From UBA4877 sp002399345 (GTDB lineage Bacteria > Bacillota > Thermoanaerobacteria > Thermoanaerobacterales > UBA4877), in contig DAIORT010000015.1 of NCBI GenBank assembly GCA_036752905.1, positions 1 through 33,868 of the forward strand: 33,868 nt of DNA. The letters run 5' to 3'. The translations under genes and the position numbers were made by a program. This document shows, piece by piece, positions 8,451 to 16,771 of the stretch (position 1 is its first letter; each line of letters opens with the position of its first letter). Under the pieces are notes generated by a model, which worked only from the letters and a program-made list of their open reading frames with translations, did not search any database and was not told the DNA's origin.

Positions 8451-8484
8451 TATAAACTCCATGATTCAAGGGGAGGTGTCTTAG

Positions 8485-8925
8485 TTGAATATACATGAAT
8501 TAAAACCTGCCAACGGTTCTATAAAGAATAAAAAGCGTGTAGGCAGAGGCATTGGATCTGGGCATGGCAAGACATCCACAAGAGGTACTAAAGGTCAATT
8601 TTCTAGAAGTGGTGCGAAAAAGAAAACCGGTTTTGAAGGCGGCCAGATGCCATTACAAAGAAGGCTTCCTAAGAGAGGGTTTACAAATATATTTAAGAAA
8701 GAGTATGTTATAATAAATGTCAAGGATCTCAATGATTTTGATGATGATACGGTAATAACGAAAGAATTACTCACAAAAGACGGAAAGATTAAAGATTCCA
8801 AATATAATTTAAAGGTACTTGGCGATGGTGAGCTTAATAAGAAATTAACGGTTAAAGCTAATGTTTTTAGTAAGTCTGCCGTTGATAAGATTGGAAGGGC
8901 TGGCGGAAAGGCAGAGGTGATTTGA
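8485..8925 (+). CDS. rplO: Ribosomal protein uL15
   Basis: L15 is a late-assembly 50S protein. The glycine-rich N-terminus has GRGIGSGHGKTSTRGTKGQ followed by GFEGGQMPLQRRLPKRGFTN, typical of the family. Translation starts at TTG, preceded by GGGGAGGTG, giving MNIHELKPANGS as expected. It has 146 residues. The stop is one base before the secY GTG, so the two are probably coupled. Confidence 0.97.
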   Translation: MNIHELKPANGSIKNKKRVGRGIGSGHGKTSTRGTKGQFSRSGAKKKTGFEGGQMPLQRRLPKRGFTNIFKKEYVIINVKDLNDFDDDTVITKELLTKDGKIKDSKYNLKVLGDGELNKKLTVKANVFSKSAVDKIGRAGGKAEVI

Positions 8926-8926
8926 C

Positions 8927-10183
8927 GTGTTTTCAACTTTGGCCAATGCCTGGCACGTAAAAGATATAAGAAACAGAATACTGTTTACTATTGCAATGTT
9001 ATTTGTTTTTAGGGCCGGTTCACACATACCTGTTCCTGGTATTAATACGACTATAATAAAACAAATGATTAACAGCGGACAGTTATTGGGATTTTTTGAT
9101 GTGATTTCCGGAGGTGCGTTTAGCAATTTCACAATCTTTGCATTGAGTATTACTCCTTACGTAACCTCGTCAATTATAATACAGCTCTTGACGATAGCTA
9201 TTCCTTCATGGGAAGAAATGGCCAAGTCGGGTGAAGACGGTAGGAAAAAATTATCGCAGTATACAAGGTATGGAACCATTATTTTGGCTTTTGTTCAAGC
9301 TATCAGCATGACTTTTGGACTCAGACGTGCAGTTACTGAAGTAAACACATTTAATCTACTGATAATTGCCTTTACTTTAACTGCAGGTACTGCTTTTTTG
9401 ATGTGGCTGGGTGAACAGATTAATGAAAAGGGTATAGGCAACGGTATATCAATGATAATATTTGCCGGAATTGTTTCCAGAGTTCCGGGGATGTTTGTTA
9501 CGACATATCAGTATGTGAAAGCAGGTACAACAAGTATAATAGGAGCAATTGCATATTGGTTTGTTATTTTGGTTATGATTGCAGCAATTGTGTACGTATC
9601 TGAAGGCCAAAGGAGGATACCCATACAATATGCCAGAAGACAGGTGGGCAGAAGAATGTATGGCGGGCAAAGTACGCATCTTCCATTGATGGTAAACCCA
9701 ACAGGTATGGTGCCGATCATATTTGCTGTTTCAATATTACAGTTTCCGCTTCAGATTGCAGCGTTTTTTCCAAATAGCGGATATGCTCACTTCATGACCA
9801 CCTGGTTTAATACCGGAGGAGTTCTTTATAATGTACTCGATGTATTGTTGATTATCTTCTTCACATTCTTTTATTCTGCTGTTGTATTCAATCCTGAAGA
9901 TGTAGCTGATAACCTTAAAAAATACGGCGGGTTTATACCGGGAATAAGACCAGGTAAACCAACATCCGATTATATATCTAAAATTATGAACAGATTGGTT
10001 ATGATCGGTGGTGTCTTTTTGGCTATTGTTACTTTAGTCCCAACAATAACAATGAAAATAACAGGTTTAAACCTTTATTTCAGCGGCTCGGCAATTTTGA
10101 TTGCTGTCGGGGTTGCTCTTGATACAGTAAAACAATTGGAATCACAGCTGGTCATGAGAAATTATCAGGGTTTTTTAAAGTAA
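8927..10183 (+). CDS. secY: Protein translocase subunit SecY
   Basis: SecY is the membrane channel of the general secretion pathway. The 418-residue protein is strongly hydrophobic with about ten membrane segments. Family motifs include the start LANAWHVKDIRNRILFTIAM, FRAGSHIPVPGIN, the cytoplasmic loop RRIPIQYARRQVG and EDVADNLKKYGGFIPGIRPG. It starts with GTG one base after rplO; the ribosome-binding site AGAGGTG lies in the rplO end. Confidence 0.98.
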   Translation: MFSTLANAWHVKDIRNRILFTIAMLFVFRAGSHIPVPGINTTIIKQMINSGQLLGFFDVISGGAFSNFTIFALSITPYVTSSIIIQLLTIAIPSWEEMAKSGEDGRKKLSQYTRYGTIILAFVQAISMTFGLRRAVTEVNTFNLLIIAFTLTAGTAFLMWLGEQINEKGIGNGISMIIFAGIVSRVPGMFVTTYQYVKAGTTSIIGAIAYWFVILVMIAAIVYVSEGQRRIPIQYARRQVGRRMYGGQSTHLPLMVNPTGMVPIIFAVSILQFPLQIAAFFPNSGYAHFMTTWFNTGGVLYNVLDVLLIIFFTFFYSAVVFNPEDVADNLKKYGGFIPGIRPGKPTSDYISKIMNRLVMIGGVFLAIVTLVPTITMKITGLNLYFSGSAILIAVGVALDTVKQLESQLVMRNYQGFLK

Positions 10184-10195
10184 AGAAGGTGTATC

Positions 10196-10849
10196 ATGAG
10201 ATTAGTGATAGTTGGACCGCCAGGTGCAGGCAAGGGAACACAAGCAAAATTGATCTGTGAAAGATACAATATTCCGCATATATCTACCGGTGATATGTTT
10301 AGAAAAAATATATCAGAGGGTAATGAAGTCGGAAAAGCGGCTCAAAAATATATCAACCAGGGTATTTTGGTGCCTGATGATATAGTAAATCGTATGGTAA
10401 AAGAAAGAATATCCCAGCCTGATGCTAAAAACGGTTTTTTGTTTGACGGCTATCCTAGGACTGTTGATCAGGCAGAAATATTTAAAGCATTATTATCCGA
10501 TCAAGGATTTAATTTAGATGCAGTGTTTAATCTAGGGATATCAAGGGAAAAATTAATAGATAGGCTTACAGGCAGACGGATATGTGAAAAATGCGGCGCT
10601 TCCTTTAATGTTATAACAAACCCATCCAAGGTTGATGGAATCTGTGACTATTGCGGAGGCAATCTTACACAGAGGCCGGATGATAATGTGGAAGTAACCA
10701 CCAAGAGGGTGGATGTTTACATGAATGAAACAATGCCGCTTATTGACTATTATAGGTCAGCACATATACTATATGAAATAAATGCAGACGGACCTATAGA
10801 CAGGGTATTTGAAGATATATGCAAAGTATTGGAGCGCGAAGTAAAATGA
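10196..10849 (+). CDS. adk: Adenylate kinase, zinc-binding LID
   Basis: It catalyses the reversible reaction ATP + AMP to 2 ADP. The P-loop GPPGAGKGTQ is at residues 7-16, the AMP-binding STGDMFR follows, and DGYPRT is present. The LID domain carries CEKC and CDYC pairs around residues 130-155, a structural zinc site common in Gram-positives. It has 217 residues. The stop overlaps the map start codon as ATGA. Confidence 0.98.
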   Translation: MRLVIVGPPGAGKGTQAKLICERYNIPHISTGDMFRKNISEGNEVGKAAQKYINQGILVPDDIVNRMVKERISQPDAKNGFLFDGYPRTVDQAEIFKALLSDQGFNLDAVFNLGISREKLIDRLTGRRICEKCGASFNVITNPSKVDGICDYCGGNLTQRPDDNVEVTTKRVDVYMNETMPLIDYYRSAHILYEINADGPIDRVFEDICKVLEREVK

Positions 10850-11592
10850 TAATTATTAAATCGGAAAATGAAATTGATATTATGAGAAAAGCAGGAAAGA
10901 TTGTGGGAGATACACTGAGAGTTGTCGGCGAGCATATAAAGCCCGGTGTATCGACCGCTTATTTGGACTCCATTGCTGAAAAGTTTATATTAAAAAATAA
11001 TGCAGTTCCAGGTTTTAAGGGGTATGGTGGATTTCCAGCAACCATATGTGCTTCTATTAATGAAGAGGTTGTTCATGGTATACCCAATGCGAAGAAGATA
11101 CTTAAATCCGGAGATATTATAAGTATAGATACTGGAGCAATATTTCAAGGATTTTACGGTGATGCCACTCGTACATTTCCAGTTGGAGAAATTGATGATA
11201 CAGCCAAAAAACTTATAGATGTAACGAGGCAGAGTTTCTTTGAAGGTATAAAATTCGCTAAGATTGGCAATAGACTTTATGATATATCCAATGCTATTCA
11301 GACGTATGTGGAAACCAACGGATTTTCAATAGTCAGGGATTATGTAGGCCACGGTATAGGCCGTGACATGCATGAAGATCCGCAGATACCGAATTATGGA
11401 CCAAAGGGCAGGGGACCTCGTTTAACAAAAGGTATGGCTATAGCTATTGAACCTATGGTAAATGCAGGAGATTTTAGGGTAAAAGTTTTACCTAATAAAT
11501 GGACTGTAGTTACTGCTGATAAAAGCTTAGCTGCGCATTATGAGAATACATTAGTTATAACAGAAGACGAGCCTGAGATTCTTACAAAGTGA
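10846..11592 (+). CDS. map: Methionine aminopeptidase type I
   Basis: It removes N-terminal methionine from nascent proteins. Metal-site motifs are visible: NEEVVHGIPN, SIDTGAIFQGFYGDATRTF, VGHGIGRDMHEDPQIPNYG, AIAIEPM and the late Glu in HYENTLVITED. The ATG at 10846 overlaps the adk stop and gives MIIIKSENEIDIMRKAG, the expected N-terminus; an in-frame upstream start within adk was rejected. The product has 248 residues. Confidence 0.97.
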   Translation: MIIIKSENEIDIMRKAGKIVGDTLRVVGEHIKPGVSTAYLDSIAEKFILKNNAVPGFKGYGGFPATICASINEEVVHGIPNAKKILKSGDIISIDTGAIFQGFYGDATRTFPVGEIDDTAKKLIDVTRQSFFEGIKFAKIGNRLYDISNAIQTYVETNGFSIVRDYVGHGIGRDMHEDPQIPNYGPKGRGPRLTKGMAIAIEPMVNAGDFRVKVLPNKWTVVTADKSLAAHYENTLVITEDEPEILTK

Positions 11593-11608
11593 AGAACGGG
11601 GGACTTCA

Positions 11609-11896
11609 ATGGATAGTATGGATCTGAAAGCTGGCCAGGTTGTTAGGTCAAAGGCAGGCAGGGATAAGGGAAGACTGTTTGTTGTTATTAAGGTGGAAGG
11701 ATTGTATGCATTTGTTGCAGATGGTTCTTTGCGGAAAATAGAAAAACCTAAGAAAAAAAAGATGAAACATCTTGTAAGATACAATATAATAAATTGGAGC
11801 ATAAGAGGCAGGCTTATCGGCGGTAAAAAGATAACAAACGCAGAGCTTCGCAAAATTCTCCTTAACATCAACCTTAATATAAATGATGTGAAATAA
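11609..11896 (+). CDS. KOW-domain RNA-binding protein (L14e-like)
   Basis: This is a 95-residue basic protein. The N-terminal half (LKAGQVVRSKAGRDKGRLFVVI) fits a KOW/L14e-type RNA-binding fold; a lysine-rich patch KPKKKKMKH lies in the middle. A KOW-domain gene between map and infA is a common arrangement in Clostridia. The exact role is unknown to me; ribosome or RNA association is inferred from fold and neighbours. ATG follows a GGGGG-type ribosome-binding site. Confidence 0.85.
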   Translation: MDSMDLKAGQVVRSKAGRDKGRLFVVIKVEGLYAFVADGSLRKIEKPKKKKMKHLVRYNIINWSIRGRLIGGKKITNAELRKILLNINLNINDVK

Positions 11897-11913
11897 AGGA
11901 GGTTTAAAATAAT

Positions 11914-12132
11914 TTGTCCAAGGATGATATGATAGAAGTGGAAGGCGTGGTACTTGAAGCATTACCAAACACCATGTTTCAGGTTAAATTGGAGAACGGT
12001 CATGTAATACTGGCGCATATATCGGGAAAGCTGAGAATGAATTTCATCAAAATACTTCCGGGAGACAAGGTAAAGGTCGAATTATCCCCTTATGATTTGA
12101 CTAAAGGCAGAATTACATGGCGTGCTAAGTAA
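11914..12132 (+). CDS. infA: Translation initiation factor IF-1
   Basis: IF-1 is an OB-fold protein that binds the A site of the 30S subunit during initiation. The sequence SKDDMIEVEGVVLEALPN and GHVILAHISGKLRMNFIKIL, ending DLTKGRITWR, is the family signature, and the length of 72 residues is standard. It starts with TTG preceded by AAAGGAGG. Confidence 0.98.
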   Translation: MSKDDMIEVEGVVLEALPNTMFQVKLENGHVILAHISGKLRMNFIKILPGDKVKVELSPYDLTKGRITWRAK

Positions 12133-12147
12133 AGGAGGTATGTAATT

Positions 12148-12261
12148 ATGAAGGTTCGGTCATCCGTAAAACGCATGTGCGAAAAATGTAAAGTTATAAA
12201 GAGAAAAGGCAGAGTTATGATTATATGTGAAAATCCTAAACATAAACAAAAGCAGGGTTAA
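12148..12261 (+). CDS. rpmJ: Ribosomal protein bL36, zinc form
   Basis: This short 37-residue gene reads MKVRSSVKRMCEKCKVIKRK followed by GRVMIICENPKHKQKQG. The CxxC plus Cys and His pattern is the zinc-ribbon form of L36. AAAGGAGG lies upstream of the ATG, 15 bases after infA. Position between infA and rpsM is the standard arrangement. Confidence 0.97.
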   Translation: MKVRSSVKRMCEKCKVIKRKGRVMIICENPKHKQKQG

Positions 12262-12273
12262 GGAGGTGCAAAT

Positions 12274-12642
12274 ATGGCAAGGATAGCAGGTGTAGATTTA
12301 CCGAGAGAAAAGCGTGCCGATATCGGCCTTACATCTATTTTTGGTATAGGTCGGTCCAGAGCAGAACAGATATTAAAGCAGAATCAAATAAAACTTGATA
12401 CTAAAATTAAGGATTTAACCGATGAAGAGGTTAACAGGCTCCGGGAAACCATTGAAAAAGAATATAAGGTTGAGGGAGAGCTTAGGCGTGAGGTTGCTCA
12501 GAACGTGAAGCGACTTGTAGATATCGGCTGTTATAGAGGGATAAGGCACAGGAGAGGACTTCCTGTTAGAGGGCAGAAGACAAGAACCAATGCCCGGACA
12601 AGTAAAGGCCCGAAGAGGACAGTTGCTAAGAAGAGAAAATAA
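12274..12642 (+). CDS. rpsM: Ribosomal protein uS13
   Basis: S13 contacts tRNA and forms intersubunit bridges from the 30S head. MARIAGVDLPREKR, the FGIGRSRAEQIL helix-hairpin-helix and the C-terminal GLPVRGQKTRTNARTSKG are diagnostic. It has 122 residues. AAGGAGGTG precedes the ATG. Confidence 0.98.
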   Translation: MARIAGVDLPREKRADIGLTSIFGIGRSRAEQILKQNQIKLDTKIKDLTDEEVNRLRETIEKEYKVEGELRREVAQNVKRLVDIGCYRGIRHRRGLPVRGQKTRTNARTSKGPKRTVAKKRK

Positions 12643-12654
12643 GGAGGGAATTTG

Positions 12655-13047
12655 ATGCCGACCAAGACAAGGAGAACACACAAAAAGCGTGATCGTAAGC
12701 ATGTTGAAAGCGGTATAGCGCATATACATTCAACATTTAATAATACTATTGTGACGATTACGGATATGGCTGGAAATGCACTTTCTTGGGCAAGTTCTGG
12801 TGGAACGGGATTTAAGGGATCCAGGAAGTCCACCCCTTTTGCGGCGCAGATAGCTGCGGATAATGCCGCAAAATCTGCTCAAGAATTTGGATTAAAATCT
12901 GTTGAAGTTTATGTAAAAGGCCCCGGAGCAGGAAGAGAAGCTGCTATAAGGGCATTACAGGCTGCAGGCATTGAGGTTAATGCGATAAAGGATGTTACAC
13001 CCATCCCGCACAATGGATGCAGACCGCCAAAGCGCAGAAGGGTTTAG
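12655..13047 (+). CDS. rpsK: Ribosomal protein uS11
   Basis: S11 forms the 30S platform at the mRNA exit. The block GIAHIHSTFNNTIVTITD and the end VTPIPHNGCRPPKRRRV are highly conserved. The ATG at 12655 is six bases after AAGGAGGG; an in-frame TTG three bases earlier is less likely. The product is 130 residues. Confidence 0.97.
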   Translation: MPTKTRRTHKKRDRKHVESGIAHIHSTFNNTIVTITDMAGNALSWASSGGTGFKGSRKSTPFAAQIAADNAAKSAQEFGLKSVEVYVKGPGAGREAAIRALQAAGIEVNAIKDVTPIPHNGCRPPKRRRV

Positions 13048-13064
13048 GGAGGTGAGATCATTTT

Positions 13065-13685
13065 ATGTCAAAATATTTAGGTGCATCATGTAAGCTGTGT
13101 CGTAGAGAAGGACAAAAACTCTTTTTGAAGGGTGATAAATGTTATACTGACAAGTGCCCGGTAGCTAGGCGCCCATATGCTCCCGGTGAGCATGGGCAGG
13201 GAAGAAGAAAGATGAGCTATTATGGCACCCAGTTAAGAGAAAAGCAAAAGGCAAAAAGAGTATATGGAATTATGGAAAAACAGTTCAGAAGGTATTTTGT
13301 AGAAGCAGCGGGTATGAAGGGAACGACAGGTGATAATTTGTTCCAGTTATTAGAAAAAAGATTGGATAATGTAATATACAGAATGGGTTTTGCATCATCC
13401 AGATCTCAGGCGAGGGAAATGGTCAGTCATGGTTTCTTTATGGTAAATGGTAAAAAGATGGAAGCACCTGCCTATAATATAAAGTTAAACGATGTTGTTA
13501 CAATGAGTGATAGGCATAGAAATAATGAGATAGTTAAAGGCAATTTAGATATTCAAAGGACCATCCCGGCTTGGTTATCCATAGATAAGGATAAGATGGA
13601 GGGTATTGTTATCGGTATGCCAAAGAAAGAAGATATGGATATACAGTTTGAGGATCACCTTATAGTCGAGCTTTTTTCTAAGTAA
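13065..13685 (+). CDS. rpsD: Ribosomal protein uS4, zinc form
   Basis: S4 is a primary 16S rRNA binder and accuracy protein. The N-terminal zinc-type cluster CKLCRREGQKLFLKGDKC with a following CP is present, as is PGEHGQGRRKMSYYGTQLRE. The S4 RNA-binding domain is near residues 95-155 (LEKRLDNVIYRMGFASSRSQ). It has 206 residues. It is followed by rpoA after 44 bases in which I see no clear terminator. Confidence 0.97.
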   Translation: MSKYLGASCKLCRREGQKLFLKGDKCYTDKCPVARRPYAPGEHGQGRRKMSYYGTQLREKQKAKRVYGIMEKQFRRYFVEAAGMKGTTGDNLFQLLEKRLDNVIYRMGFASSRSQAREMVSHGFFMVNGKKMEAPAYNIKLNDVVTMSDRHRNNEIVKGNLDIQRTIPAWLSIDKDKMEGIVIGMPKKEDMDIQFEDHLIVELFSK

Positions 13686-13729
13686 TATTACCCTCAAATC
13701 CTGCCAGTTATTAAGGAGGGTTAGAATTA

Positions 13730-14677
13730 ATGTTTGAAACAGAAAAACCTAAAATCGACAGGGCGGAAGTTTCGGAAGACGAGACCTATGGTAAGTTTAT
13801 TGTTGAACCATTGGAACGAGGGTTTGGAATTACTCTGGGAAATGCACTGAGAAGGATTATGCTTTCATCTTTGCCCGGTGCCGCTGTTTCATCTATTAAG
13901 ATAGATGGAGTGTTGCATGAGTTTTCAACTATTCCCGGTGTAAAAGAAGATGTAGTTGAGATTATATTAAATCTCAAGGAATTAGCGGTCAAAATCTATA
14001 GTCCAGAGACCAAGATAGCAAGGATTGAAGTGGATGGTCCGTGTGAAGTGACGGGTAGAGATATAAAAGCCGACGGTGATGTAGAAATAGCTAATCCGGA
14101 TCTTCATATAGCGACTCTTGAACCGGATGCAAAATTATATATGGAGCTTACGATAAACCCTGGGCGCGGATATGCCACATCCGAAAAAAATAAGAGGCCA
14201 GATCAGCCAATAGGTATAATACCTATTGATTCTATTTATACTCCAATTAAGAGAGTTAATTTTTCTGTGGAGGATACCAGGGTTGGTCAGATCACGGATT
14301 ATGACCGATTAACCTTAGAGGTATGGACAGATGGAACTTTAAAGCCTGATGAGGCAATCAGTTATGCTGCAAAGATTATGATTGAACAGCTGAATTTATT
14401 CGTGGGACTTACTGAAAAAACCGATGAAGTTGAACCTGTTGAAGAAACAGAAGATGACAAACGGGATAAGGTATTGGACATGACCGTGGAGGAGTTGGAT
14501 CTGTCCGTAAGATCTTATAACTGCCTAAAGAGGGCAGGAATAAACACCGTGGAAGAGTTGACTCAACGTACAGATGAAGATATGATGAAAGTCAGAAATT
14601 TAGGTAAAAAATCCTTGGAAGAGGTGCAACAAAAACTGGCTCTGCTGGGTCTAAGCCTTAGGAAAAGCGAGGAATAG
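13730..14677 (+). CDS. rpoA: RNA polymerase alpha subunit
   Basis: It dimerises to nucleate RNA polymerase assembly. The N-terminal domain shows EPLERGFGITLGNALRRIML near residue 25. The C-terminal domain, after a linker rich in acidic residues, has ELDLSVRSYNCLKRAGINTV and RNLGKKSLEEVQQKL, which bind UP elements and regulators. It has 315 residues. TAAGGAGGG precedes the ATG. The position between rpsD and rplQ is classical. Confidence 0.98.
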   Translation: MFETEKPKIDRAEVSEDETYGKFIVEPLERGFGITLGNALRRIMLSSLPGAAVSSIKIDGVLHEFSTIPGVKEDVVEIILNLKELAVKIYSPETKIARIEVDGPCEVTGRDIKADGDVEIANPDLHIATLEPDAKLYMELTINPGRGYATSEKNKRPDQPIGIIPIDSIYTPIKRVNFSVEDTRVGQITDYDRLTLEVWTDGTLKPDEAISYAAKIMIEQLNLFVGLTEKTDEVEPVEETEDDKRDKVLDMTVEELDLSVRSYNCLKRAGINTVEELTQRTDEDMMKVRNLGKKSLEEVQQKLALLGLSLRKSEE

Positions 14678-14691
14678 AGAGGAGGTAAATA

Positions 14692-15030
14692 ATGGGCTAC
14701 AGGAAATTAGGAAGACCTTCTGCTCACAGAAGAGCTATGCTTAGGAATCTTGTTACCTCATTGCTTGAGCACGGTAAAATTAAAACAACCGAGACCAGAG
14801 CAAAAGAGGTTCGCTCTCTGGCAGAACATATGATAACTTTAGGAAAAAGTGGAGACCTGCATTCAAGAAGACAGGTTATGGCCTATGCACAGGACGAATC
14901 AACCGTAAAAAAATTATTTGATGAAATAGCTCCTAAATATGCCGATAGAAACGGTGGATATACCAGAATTATAAAGCTTGGTAACAGGCTAGGCGACGGT
15001 GCACTGGAGGTAATTTTAGAGCTTGTATAA
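14692..15030 (+). CDS. rplQ: Ribosomal protein bL17
   Basis: L17 lies near the exit of the peptide tunnel. MGYRKLGRPSAHRRAMLRNL and the helix KIKTTETRAKEVRSLAE are diagnostic, and the end YTRIIKLGNRLGDGA matches. The 112-residue length is standard. It is the last gene of the ribosomal transcription unit and is followed by a terminator. Confidence 0.98.
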   Translation: MGYRKLGRPSAHRRAMLRNLVTSLLEHGKIKTTETRAKEVRSLAEHMITLGKSGDLHSRRQVMAYAQDESTVKKLFDEIAPKYADRNGGYTRIIKLGNRLGDGALEVILELV

Positions 15031-15036
15031 ACTTGT

Positions 15037-15068
15037 AGGGATTAAGTTTTCTTAATCCCTATTTTATA
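15037..15068 (+). terminator. Rho-independent terminator after rplQ
   Basis: A perfect 10-base inverted repeat, AGGGATTAAG and CTTAATCCCT, encloses a TTTT loop and is followed by ATTTTATAAT. It starts seven bases after the rplQ stop and closes the long ribosomal cluster. ecfA1 begins 22 bases later, so that gene either has a promoter overlapping this element or depends on readthrough. Confidence 0.88.
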
Positions 15069-15089
15069 ATATTCATAGAGGGTACCGGT

Positions 15090-15926
15090 ATGAATAATAA
15101 CATTATATCAATTCAAAATCTAAAATTTGCATATGGTAAAGAGCCTGAATATGAGCCCGTACTAAAAGATATTGATTTGTCGGTAAAGAAGGGCGAGTTT
15201 ATTGCTGTACTCGGAGAAAACGGTTCAGGTAAGTCGACATTAGCTAAGCTGTTGAATGCTTTGATTGTTCCTTCAGATGGAGATGTGTTTATAAACGGGA
15301 TTAATACAAAAGATTCTTCGAAAATATGGGATATTCGCCAGGCTGTGGGTATGGTCTTTCAGAATCCGGACAACCAGCTTGTGTCTACCATCGTTGAGGA
15401 CGATGTTGCGTTTGGACCGGAGAATCTCGGAATAGAGCCAGCAGAGATAAGACGGCGTGTGGATTCATCTCTTAAAGCCGTGGATATGTATGAAGAGCGT
15501 CTAAAAGAGCCTCATCGTTTGTCAGGCGGCCAAAAACAGCGGGTAGCCATAGCCGGTATTATAGCAATGAGACCTGAATGTATTGTCTTGGATGAGCCGA
15601 CTGCTATGTTGGATCCGGTAGGCAGAAGCGAGGTAATGAGTACCATCATGAGGCTCAATAAAGAAGAGGGTATAACGATACTACTTATTACGCATTTCAT
15701 GGAAGAAGCGGCTGTGGCTGACAGGGTTATAGTAATGAATAGAGGAGAAATCAAAATGAACGGAACACCTAAAGAGGTGTTTAGTGATGTTAAAGAGGTA
15801 AAGGAATACGGTCTGGATGTTCCTCAGGTAACTGAATTGGCATATATGCTTAGAAATGCAGGTATCGATATACCTGCAGGAGTTATTACAGTAGATGAGA
15901 TGGTGGATATACTATGTCAATTATAG
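15090..15926 (+). CDS. ecfA1: ECF transporter ATPase A1
   Basis: This is an ABC ATPase of the energy-coupling-factor vitamin transporters. Walker A GENGSGKST is near residue 43, the Q-loop QNPDNQLVSTIVEDDVAFGP is typical of EcfA/CbiO, and the signature LSGGQKQRVAIAG and Walker B CIVLDEPTAMLDP are intact. It has 278 residues and overlaps ecfA2 by 13 bases. Substrate specificity is set by S proteins encoded elsewhere; none is in this window. Confidence 0.95.
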   Translation: MNNNIISIQNLKFAYGKEPEYEPVLKDIDLSVKKGEFIAVLGENGSGKSTLAKLLNALIVPSDGDVFINGINTKDSSKIWDIRQAVGMVFQNPDNQLVSTIVEDDVAFGPENLGIEPAEIRRRVDSSLKAVDMYEERLKEPHRLSGGQKQRVAIAGIIAMRPECIVLDEPTAMLDPVGRSEVMSTIMRLNKEEGITILLITHFMEEAAVADRVIVMNRGEIKMNGTPKEVFSDVKEVKEYGLDVPQVTELAYMLRNAGIDIPAGVITVDEMVDILCQL

Positions 15927-16771
15927 CTAAAGATTTAAATTATACCTATGGTCAGGGTTCTCCATTTGAAACAAAGGCCCTTAATAGTGTAAGCCTGGAG
16001 ATAAATGATGGTGAGTTTGTGGGACTTATTGGACATACGGGGTCAGGCAAATCGACATTGATTCAGCATTTAAACGGTCTTTTGCATCCTACAAGCGGAC
16101 AGGTGTTTGTAGACGGTGTCGACATATCTGAGAAAGGCATGAACCTGAAGGAAATAAGGAGAAGGGTTGGACTTGTCTTTCAATATCCGGAGCATCAGCT
16201 TTTTGAGGAGACAGTATATAAGGATGTGGCTTTTGGACCGAAAAATATAGGCATAGGATCAAGTGAGATTGATAAAACAGTGAAGTGGGCTATATCTGAG
16301 GTTGGCCTGGATTATGATGAAGTAAAGGATAAGTCTCCTTTCGAGTTATCAGGAGGACAGAGGAGAAGAGTAGCTATAGCAGGAGTACTGTCCATGCGGC
16401 CGGAGGTTATGATACTTGATGAACCTACTGCCGGTCTGGATCCTAAGGGGAGAGACGAAATTCTGTCTGAAGTTAATAAATTAAACAAACAAGAGGGTAT
16501 TACCGTCATCCTGGTATCTCATAGCATGGAGGATGTGGCAAAATTAGCTGACAAACTGATTGTGATGAATAAGGGTGAGATAGTGATGACGGGTACGCCG
16601 AGGGAAGTTTTTGAGAATCCAAAGCTCCTTTTGTCTATTGGACTGGGTGTGCCGCAGGTAACTCTTTTATTTGAGAGATTAAGGGAGCGGGGTTGGGACG
16701 TAAGAAGTGATATTCTGACTGTTGAAGAGGCAAGAGATGATATATTGAAGAGGGTGGGCAAGCGTGATTAG
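15914..16771 (+). CDS. ecfA2: ECF transporter ATPase A2
   Basis: This is the second ATPase of the ECF module, forming a heterodimer with EcfA1. It has Walker A GHTGSGKST, Q-loop QYPEHQLFEETVYKDVAFGP, signature LSGGQRRRVAIAG and Walker B MILDEPTAGLDP, in 285 residues. It overlaps ecfA1 at its start and ecfT by 8 bases at its end, indicating tight translational coupling and equal stoichiometry. Confidence 0.95.
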   Translation: MSIIAKDLNYTYGQGSPFETKALNSVSLEINDGEFVGLIGHTGSGKSTLIQHLNGLLHPTSGQVFVDGVDISEKGMNLKEIRRRVGLVFQYPEHQLFEETVYKDVAFGPKNIGIGSSEIDKTVKWAISEVGLDYDEVKDKSPFELSGGQRRRVAIAGVLSMRPEVMILDEPTAGLDPKGRDEILSEVNKLNKQEGITVILVSHSMEDVAKLADKLIVMNKGEIVMTGTPREVFENPKLLLSIGLGVPQVTLLFERLRERGWDVRSDILTVEEARDDILKRVGKRD

